Shown: piece after piece, positions 6,777 to 11,564 of the stretch
Layout of the letters: the number at the start of each line of letters is the position of its first letter
Numbering within the stretch: position 1 is the stretch's first letter
NCBI GenBank assembly: GCA_041748615.1
Contig: JBGTCY010000048.1
Span: forward strand, 1-11,564
DNA from: JBGTCY01 sp041748615
GTDB taxonomy: Bacteria > Bacteroidota > Bacteroidia > Chitinophagales > CAIOSU01
Length of the DNA: 11,564 nucleotides
Direction: 5' to 3'
Notes under the pieces: model-generated
Told to the model about the DNA's origin: nothing
The model's database searches: none
The model's input: only the letters and a program-made list of their open reading frames with translations
Made by a program: the position numbers and the translations under genes

Positions 6777-7514
6777 ATGAGACAAGACAATTTCGATTAC
6801 AATACACAACGCCCCAATTTAGTGATTCGCGAATACGGCAGACACCTGCAAAGCATGGTGGAGTATGCGGCTTCGGTGGAAGACAGGGAAAAACGCAACA
6901 AACTCACCCTCGGCATCATTGACCTGATGGGACAAATGAACCCGCACCTTCGCAACGTGGAAGAATTCCGCCACAAGTTGTGGGACCACATTTATTTTAT
7001 TTCCGGAGGAAAACTTGATGTGGATTCTCCTTACCCGAAACCCAACTATGATGAATTGGTGAAAAGGAAACCGGGAAGCGTTACTTATCCAAAACAAAAA
7101 ATTCGCTTTAAACACTACGGAATTAACGTGGAGCAATTAATTGAAAAAGCGAAAGTGATGGAGGATGAAGAAAAGAAGAAAGATTTTACGGAATGTATCG
7201 GTAATTATATGAAGTTGGTGCATCGCAACTGGAACAAAGAAAATCCGAATGATGAAATTATCAAACAGGATATTGTTCTTTTGTCTGATGGCGCGTTGAA
7301 ATTAGAAAATGACAGCAACCTCGACTCGCTCAGCCGCGCGACTCCGCGCAGAAAACGCCCCGATAATTTCAAAGCCAGCGGCAGACACGACCGTGGCGGA
7401 CATGGAAGAGACAGAAACCGCGACAGTCATGGAAAAAATCGTCATGGAGGTGGCGGAGGAGGTGGTGGAGGTCGTCACCGGGATAATCGTAACAGGCGGG
7501 ATAAAAAGCGTTAG
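6777..7514 (+). CDS. DUF4290 family protein with basic Gly/Arg/His-rich C-terminal tail
   Basis: This is a 245-residue cytoplasmic protein without signal peptide or membrane segment. Residues 1-180 match the DUF4290 pattern: DNFDYNTQRPNLVIREYGRH, then a helical segment IIDLMGQMNPHLRNV...HKLWDHIYFISG, and a later ENPNDEIIKQDIVLLSDG. From about residue 186 the sequence becomes a low-complexity tail rich in Arg, Lys, His, Asp and Gly, with nine consecutive glycines at 224-232. RGG/RG-type tails often bind RNA; that role is inference here. The gene ends 5 bp before murA and shares its promoter. From memory, DUF4290 next to murA is a recurrent Bacteroidota arrangement, hinting at an envelope or cell-cycle link, but no biochemical function is known to me. 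Confidence 0.88.
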   Translation: MRQDNFDYNTQRPNLVIREYGRHLQSMVEYAASVEDREKRNKLTLGIIDLMGQMNPHLRNVEEFRHKLWDHIYFISGGKLDVDSPYPKPNYDELVKRKPGSVTYPKQKIRFKHYGINVEQLIEKAKVMEDEEKKKDFTECIGNYMKLVHRNWNKENPNDEIIKQDIVLLSDGALKLENDSNLDSLSRATPRRKRPDNFKASGRHDRGGHGRDRNRDSHGKNRHGGGGGGGGGRHRDNRNRRDKKR

Positions 7515-7519
7515 AAAAT

Positions 7520-8824
7520 ATGGATGTATTCGAGGTTGTCGGAGGGAAAAAGCTAAAGGGTGAACTGACGCCCCAGGGCGCTAAAAACGAAGCGCTGCAA
7601 ATCATTTCGGCTGTGTTGCTTACCGCTGAAAAAGTTACCATCTCAAACATCCCCGACATTCGCGATGTTGTTCTCCTGATTGAAATTCTACAAGACCTTG
7701 GTGTAAAAGTTCAAAAAACCGCTTCCGATACTTACACTTTTCAGGCGGATGCGGTGAACCTTGAACATCTGCGTTCAGATAGTTTCAGAAAAAAGGCGGC
7801 AGCGCTGCGCGGCAGCATTATGACTGTTGGACCACTGCTTGCACGATATAAAAAAGCATTCATTCCACGACCGGGTGGCGACAAAATCGGCAGAAGAAGA
7901 TTAGATACGCATTTTTTGGGCTTTCAGAATTTAGGCGCCCGCTTTAACTATGATTCCAAAGAAAACTTTTTTGAAGTTGACGCCAGCGCGCTCACCGGCA
8001 CTTACATGCTGTTAGATGAAGCGTCAGTAACGGGAACCGCCAACGTGATTATGGCGGCAGTACTGGCAAAAGGAACCACCACAATTTTTAATGCCGCCTG
8101 CGAGCCTTACATTCAACAACTCTGCGGCATGTTATCCCGCATGGGTGCAAAGTTTGAAGGAGTTGGTTCCAACCTGTTGAAAATTCACGGGGTGGATTCT
8201 CTGGGCGGCACCGAACACAGATTGTTGTCCGACATGATTGAGGTGGGCAGTTTCATCGGACTTGCCGCCATGACGCAATCGGAAATCACCATCAAAAACG
8301 CGGGGATTGAACACCTCGGCATGATACCTGATGTCTTCAAAAAACTCGGGATTGAAATGGAATTCAGGGGGGATGATATTCATGTTCCGGGCGGACAGCG
8401 TTACGAAATACAGACCTTCATTGACGGCTCCATCATGAACATAGCCGATGCGCCCTGGCCCGGTTTCACACCTGACTTGTTAAGTATTGTGCTGGTCGTG
8501 GCGTCTCAGGCGAAAGGCACGGTGCTCGTGCATCAAAAAATGTTTGAAAGCCGTTTGTTTTTCGTGGACAAACTCATTGAGATGGGCGCTCAAATTATCT
8601 TGTGCGACCCGCATCGCGCGGCAGTAGTCGGCATCAACCGCGCTTATTCGCTCAGAGGCATCAGCATGTCATCGCCTGATATTCGCGCGGGGGTTTCCTT
8701 GTTGATTGCCGCCCTTTCCGCTGAAGGAAAATCCACGATTTCAAACATCAACCAGATTGACCGCGGTTACCAGCAAATTGACCAGCGACTGAATGCCATT
8801 GGCGCTGATATTAAAAGATTGTAG
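7520..8824 (+). CDS. murA: UDP-N-acetylglucosamine 1-carboxyvinyltransferase (MurA), Asp-type active site
   Basis: MurA transfers enolpyruvate from phosphoenolpyruvate to UDP-GlcNAc in the cytoplasm, the first committed step of peptidoglycan synthesis. The 434 residues fit the family. The N-terminus has the PQGAKNEAL loop with Lys22-Asn23. The active-site loop is PGGDKIGRRRLDTH (118-131), with Asp121 where E. coli has Cys115. LLDEASVTGTANVIMAA (164-180), GFTPDLLS (Asp319, equivalent of the catalytic Asp305) and SSPDIRAG (Arg389, equivalent of Arg397) complete the site. The Asp form is active and known to be insensitive to fosfomycin, which alkylates the Cys. The gene follows DUF4290 by 5 bp with no internal promoter apparent. 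It converges on the M20 gene with only 17 bp between stops. Full length, no defect seen. Confidence 0.97.
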   Translation: MDVFEVVGGKKLKGELTPQGAKNEALQIISAVLLTAEKVTISNIPDIRDVVLLIEILQDLGVKVQKTASDTYTFQADAVNLEHLRSDSFRKKAAALRGSIMTVGPLLARYKKAFIPRPGGDKIGRRRLDTHFLGFQNLGARFNYDSKENFFEVDASALTGTYMLLDEASVTGTANVIMAAVLAKGTTTIFNAACEPYIQQLCGMLSRMGAKFEGVGSNLLKIHGVDSLGGTEHRLLSDMIEVGSFIGLAAMTQSEITIKNAGIEHLGMIPDVFKKLGIEMEFRGDDIHVPGGQRYEIQTFIDGSIMNIADAPWPGFTPDLLSIVLVVASQAKGTVLVHQKMFESRLFFVDKLIEMGAQIILCDPHRAAVVGINRAYSLRGISMSSPDIRAGVSLLIAALSAEGKSTISNINQIDRGYQQIDQRLNAIGADIKRL

Positions 8825-8841
8825 TTGAAGAAACGATTCAA

Positions 8842-10032
8842 TCACTTTTCTTCCAACTTTCCTACTGCCAGCCAAGCCATCATCCCCATCCCGATTTCAA
8901 GCGCGCGCTCGTCAATGTTAAAAGTGGAAGTATGCACTTGTTGGTTGATGCCTTTAGCGGCATTGCCGGTACCCAACCTGTAAAAACACGCGGGGATTTG
9001 TTGTGAATAAAATGCAAAATCTTCCGCGCCCATCCGCATTTCCATCTCGACCACATTTTCTTCGCCAACATATTCCTTCGCCAAAGTTTCCAGCGAACGC
9101 GTCAGTTTTTCATCATTCTTTAAAAAAGGATAACTGCGTACAATCTGAAAATCACAACTGCCACCCATGGAAGTTGCCAAAGTTTCAGCTAAATGTTTCA
9201 TTTTTTTCAACGCTTCTTCACGCCATGGTTCATCAAATGTGCGGAAGGTACCTTCAATTTTCACTTCATCGGGGATAATATTTGTTGCCCCATTCGCCTG
9301 CACTTTTCCGAATGAAAGCACTGAAGGCATCAGCGGACTTGCGTTGCGGCTGACGATTTGCTGTAAACTCACAATCAGGTGAGCGGCAATCAGTACAGGG
9401 TCAATCAGCTTGTGCGGTTGCGCGGCATGACCGCCTTTACCTTTTACCGTTACATATAATTCATCGGCAGAAGCCATGAATTTTCCGGGACGGAATCCGA
9501 TTTTCCCGGTTTCCAATTCTGGCGTCACATGCTGTCCCAAAATATTTTCCGGCACCGGATTTTTCAAAGCGCCTTCCTGAATCATCACCGAAGCGCCTCC
9601 CGGAGCTTTTTCTTCCGATGGTTGAAAAAGCAGTTTTACCGAGCCGCTCCATTCATTTTTCAATTCATTCAGGATGCGAGCGGTGCCGAGCAAACTTGCC
9701 GAATGCACATCATGCCCGCAGGCGTGCATGACGCCTTCATGTTGCGAACGGTAATCCACCGTGTTGGCTTCCGGAATCGGCAGCGCATCCATATCCGCGC
9801 GCAGGGCTATCGTTTTTCCGCTTCGCTTTCCTTCCAGCAGCGCCACAATCCCGGTTTTTGCGACACCGGTCTGAAACGGAATGTTCCATTCTTTTAAGCG
9901 CGCGGCAATGTAGGCGGCAGTTTTCACCTCTTCAAACGCCAACTCCGGACACGCGTGCAAATCGCGCCTGTAGCGCACCACCTCCGCGTAATACCTTGCG
10001 GCAAGTTCTTTGATTTTTGGGGCAAGGCTCAT
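8842..10032 (-). CDS. M20 family metallo-amidohydrolase (N-acyl-amino-acid / hippurate hydrolase type)
   Basis: This 396-residue protein has no signal peptide and should be cytoplasmic. It belongs to the M20D amidohydrolases, which cleave N-acyl or peptide-like amides using two metal ions. Visible motifs in order: HACPELAFEE (26-35), LRADMDALP (77-85), GVMHACGHDVH (100-110, metal ligands Cys105 and His107), QPSEEKAPGG (137-146, catalytic Glu140 and ligand Glu141), GQHV (His168), the dimerisation-domain GKGGHAAQPH (198-207), and MGAEDFAFY (334-342) followed by VHTSTFNID with ligand His367. All metal ligands of the family are present. Candidate substrates are N-acetylated amino acids, hippurate or amino-acid conjugates; the sequence does not decide. 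The ATG overlaps the upstream SPOR gene's TGA by one base, so translation is likely coupled. Confidence 0.93.
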   Translation of the reverse strand: MSLAPKIKELAARYYAEVVRYRRDLHACPELAFEEVKTAAYIAARLKEWNIPFQTGVAKTGIVALLEGKRSGKTIALRADMDALPIPEANTVDYRSQHEGVMHACGHDVHSASLLGTARILNELKNEWSGSVKLLFQPSEEKAPGGASVMIQEGALKNPVPENILGQHVTPELETGKIGFRPGKFMASADELYVTVKGKGGHAAQPHKLIDPVLIAAHLIVSLQQIVSRNASPLMPSVLSFGKVQANGATNIIPDEVKIEGTFRTFDEPWREEALKKMKHLAETLATSMGGSCDFQIVRSYPFLKNDEKLTRSLETLAKEYVGEENVVEMEMRMGAEDFAFYSQQIPACFYRLGTGNAAKGINQQVHTSTFNIDERALEIGMGMMAWLAVGKLEEK

Positions 10033-10481
10033 CAGAGTTCCGCTATTTTTATTTCATCGCGAATGATGAAAGAGCCGTTGAATTTCGGAAGAATTTTTTG
10101 CAGGTCGTTAAACGCCTCCAGCCGTGTGCGGTAATTTCCCACGCGCAGCTTGAAGTTGGGCGCCTGATACACCACAAATGACTTGATGTCCGGAAACAAG
10201 TTATAAAACTGTGATTTGGTTTGATATACATTCGTGCGGTTCGCACTTGCCGCAATTTGAATGCGATAACCTTCGATACTTCCTTTATCGCGTTGAACTT
10301 GCGTGTAGCGTTTCATCAGTGTATCCACCCGTGCATCACGGATGATTTCGATGTTGCCAGTTTGTGCAAATGAAACGATGGGCAGGTATGAAAAAAATAG
10401 AATTAATGTAATCTGCAACAAATAAGACTTCAATATTTGTAATACAAATAAAAATGAGTGTTTTTCCTTTAACATCTTCAT
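10032..10481 (-). CDS. Small exported SPOR-domain protein
   Basis: A 149-residue protein with a basic N-terminus (MKMLKEKH), a hydrophobic segment at about 20-36, and a likely signal-peptidase site near SFAQ (37-40). I see no lipobox Cys. Residues about 71-146 fit a SPOR domain: GYRIQIAASANRTN, a mid-section FVVYQAPNFKLRVGNYRTRLEAFNDLQKI, and a final beta strand FIIRDEI. SPOR domains bind glycan strands lacking stem peptides, so a periplasmic, cell-wall-associated role is expected. ATG 10481 is used; ATG 10475 two codons in is an alternative. The stop TGA shares its A with the M20 ATG (TGATG), an arrangement that couples the two. The AT-rich leader has a TATCGTTTG (one base longer than the -7 consensus) about 40 nt upstream, only a weak promoter candidate. 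Confidence 0.85.
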   Translation of the reverse strand: MKMLKEKHSFLFVLQILKSYLLQITLILFFSYLPIVSFAQTGNIEIIRDARVDTLMKRYTQVQRDKGSIEGYRIQIAASANRTNVYQTKSQFYNLFPDIKSFVVYQAPNFKLRVGNYRTRLEAFNDLQKILPKFNGSFIIRDEIKIAEL

Positions 10482-10607
10482 GGAAAATTTAATTGTTCAA
10501 TATTTTTTTTAAAACTACAAACGATATTCCAGATGCGTTGAGTATTGTTTGATTAATGAACGACTTTTTTTGGCTAAACCCATGTAGTGACTGGCATCCT
10601 ATCCCCC

Positions 10608-10621
10608 ACCGATTAATCGGT
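10608..10621. repeat. 14-bp perfect palindrome
   Basis: ACCGATTAATCGGT is its own reverse complement. With one mismatch the symmetry extends two more bases on each side (flanking CC and GG). It could be an operator for the SPOR-M20 pair, whose start lies 127 bp away, or part of a dispersed repeat. Nothing in the sequence decides. Confidence 0.3.
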
Positions 10622-10642
10622 AGGTTATGTCATTCAACAAAA

Positions 10643-10699
10643 CTTCCTTTTTCCCAAAGGAAGAAGCCGCCTTTTGTCGAATGAACAAAAGGCGGCTTC
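10643..10699 (-). terminator. Tandem stem-loops, probable terminator of the PorP/SprF transcript
   Basis: Read on the minus strand, a very strong stem comes first: GAAGCCGCCTTTTGT (10699-10685 region) pairing perfectly over 15 bp with 10663-10677 around a 7-nt loop. A second stem follows at once, CTTCCTTT/AAAGGAAG (10643-10650 with 10656-10663, 5-nt loop), then TTTTGTTG. Stem plus T-rich tail at the end of a minus-strand gene fits intrinsic termination. The first, longer stem lacks its own T-run and may protect the mRNA 3' end. Confidence 0.6.
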
Positions 10700-10711
10700 A
10701 GGAGGAATTTT

Positions 10712-10736
10712 TCAGGAGGTGCTCCTGAGTTTTTTT
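10712..10736 (+). terminator. Stem-loop with T7 tract on the plus strand
   Basis: TCAGGAG (10712-10718), loop GTG, CTCCTGA (10722-10728), then G and seven T (10730-10736). This is terminator-shaped for plus-strand transcription, although no plus-strand gene lies between the murA end and here. On the minus strand the same hairpin follows the PorP/SprF stop by only 9 bases but is followed by AAAAATT, so it would not terminate that gene well. Confidence 0.45.
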
Positions 10737-10737
10737 A

Positions 10738-11564
10738 TCAGAAATAGCTCATTCTTCTGGGAGAGAGGTAAGTGTCTTTGCCTTTGAATTCGATGCCAAT
10801 CATGATTTCATGCGTGCCGGAAGAGTAGTTGTTCAGTTCGGTGGTGGTGATGTCGTAGGCGTAGCCGATTCTCAAGCCGTTGTTGAAGGTGAATTCGGTC
10901 ATCAGGGAAATCGCGTCACCGGTTCTGTAGCTTGCGCCAATCCACCAGGTTTCTTTGAAGAGGAAAGCCGCGTTCAGGTCAGCCTGGAAAGGCGCGTTTT
11001 TCACGTATTTCAACAGGGTGGAAGGTTTGAACTTCACGTTTTCACCGATGTTGAAAACAACACCCATTGTGTAGAAGTAATGTTTCCACTGGCGTGCGTT
11101 CATGTTGGTGCCTTCGGATTTGATGTTTTCAGTAAGACTCATGTTGAGGAAGTGGGGAACAGAAAAACCGGCATAAAAACGGTCGCTGTAGTAGTAGATG
11201 CCTGCACCCATGTTCGGGCTGAGGACACTGTTGCGGGTGCCGGTGAAGGCGATGTCATTGGCGTTGGTGAGGTTCAAATCTTGCCATTTCGCGCGGAAGT
11301 TGTTCAAGGTAACGCTCATGCCGAGAGCGAGTTTGCTCTTTTCGTTGATTTTGATGCGGTAAGCATAGCTGCCGGTCAAAGAAATGGTGTTGAAGATGCT
11401 GATGTTGTCGCTTACCAAAGACACGCCCAATCCCATTTTGTCATTCGCCAAAGGAGCATGACCGGAGAGAACCGCTGTTCTGGGAGCGCCTTCCAGACCT
11501 GTCCACTGATGACGGTAAAGCGCGGTGACCGCTGCTCTGTCGCGACTGCCTGCATAAGCCGGAT
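10738..11564 (-). CDS. PorP/SprF family type IX secretion-associated outer-membrane protein, partial (N-terminus beyond right edge)
   Basis: The frame is open to the right edge, giving 274 visible residues. A TTG at 11451 is internal, not the start: the reading frame upstream of it encodes PAYAGSRDRAAVTALYRHQW, the family's typical near-N-terminal motif. Only the signal peptide and a few residues (probably some 20-40) should be missing. Repeated amphipathic strands (LTGSYAYRIKI, MTLNNF-like and GLRIGYAYDI stretches) suggest an outer-membrane beta-barrel. The protein ends in ...SPRRMSYF, with the terminal aromatic typical of barrel proteins. PorP/SprF members work with the T9SS, anchoring PorE/PG-linked machinery or helping export large gliding adhesins that are often encoded next door. 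The T9SS cargo encoded at 4914-6587 fits an organism with this system. Which adhesin or partner it serves would be known only from the sequence to the right. Confidence 0.9.
   Translation of the reverse strand, partial: PAYAGSRDRAAVTALYRHQWTGLEGAPRTAVLSGHAPLANDKMGLGVSLVSDNISIFNTISLTGSYAYRIKINEKSKLALGMSVTLNNFRAKWQDLNLTNANDIAFTGTRNSVLSPNMGAGIYYYSDRFYAGFSVPHFLNMSLTENIKSEGTNMNARQWKHYFYTMGVVFNIGENVKFKPSTLLKYVKNAPFQADLNAAFLFKETWWIGASYRTGDAISLMTEFTFNNGLRIGYAYDITTTELNNYSSGTHEIMIGIEFKGKDTYLSPRRMSYF

Larger units (their letters stand above)
10482..10737. other. Intergenic region rich in palindromes between the SPOR and PorP/SprF genes
   Basis: This spacer contains the 3' end structures of the PorP/SprF gene and the leader of the SPOR gene, both on the minus strand. 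Besides the three stem-loops listed below, a 14-bp perfect palindrome ACCGATTAATCGGT sits at 10608-10621. A near-perfect inverted 12-mer, CATTCAACAAAA (10630-10641) versus CATTCGACAAAA on the minus strand (10683-10672), could let part of the region refold. Confidence 0.5.

Noticed and set aside
8825..8841. Stem TTGAA/TTCAA between the convergent genes as a bidirectional terminator
   Set aside because: Five AT-rich base pairs with a 7-nt loop and no T-tract are too weak to support the call.
9529..9897. A 122-codon plus-strand frame
   Set aside because: Antisense to the M20 metal-binding motifs; low-complexity His/Phe/Arg composition typical of a shadow frame.

Overview
The window looks like a chromosomal segment from a Bacteroidota bacterium (Sphingobacteriia, Chitinophagia or Flavobacteriia type). 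Four independent signs point there: a PorP/SprF-family outer-membrane protein, a secreted enzyme with a type IX secretion (T9SS) C-terminal sorting tail, a DUF4290 gene directly ahead of murA, and a MurA with the Asp-for-Cys active site typical of this phylum. Bacteroidota-style TAnnTTTG promoter boxes precede two of the genes. No rRNA, tRNA, CRISPR array, insertion sequence or integrase was found.

Left block (1-2099, minus strand): a two-gene AT-rich unit. A DUF4007 protein overlaps by 11 nt the start of a P-loop ATPase that runs off the left edge. The layout resembles part of an accessory, probably defence or DNA-modification, cassette whose remaining genes would lie left of the window. A mostly AT-rich 478-bp spacer with a 15-bp palindrome separates it from the next block.

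Centre (2578-8824, plus strand): an exported penicillin/acyl-homoserine-lactone acylase-like Ntn hydrolase; an exported PQQ-type glucose/sorbosone dehydrogenase with an Ig-like domain and T9SS tail; then a DUF4290 gene with a basic Gly/Arg/His-rich tail, 5 bp ahead of murA (first committed step of peptidoglycan synthesis). The spacers hold palindromic repeats: an inverted pair of about 43-bp REP-like units at 4726-4872 and a palindrome cluster at 6609-6681.

Right block (8842-11564, minus strand): an M20 amidohydrolase whose start overlaps the stop of a small exported SPOR-domain protein (TGATG), a spacer with three stem-loops, and the 3' part of a PorP/SprF gene cut by the right edge.

Most of the window is ordinary Bacteroidota envelope and secretion biology. 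The best candidate for something less described is the DUF4007-ATPase pair at the left edge, which cannot be resolved without the flanking sequence.
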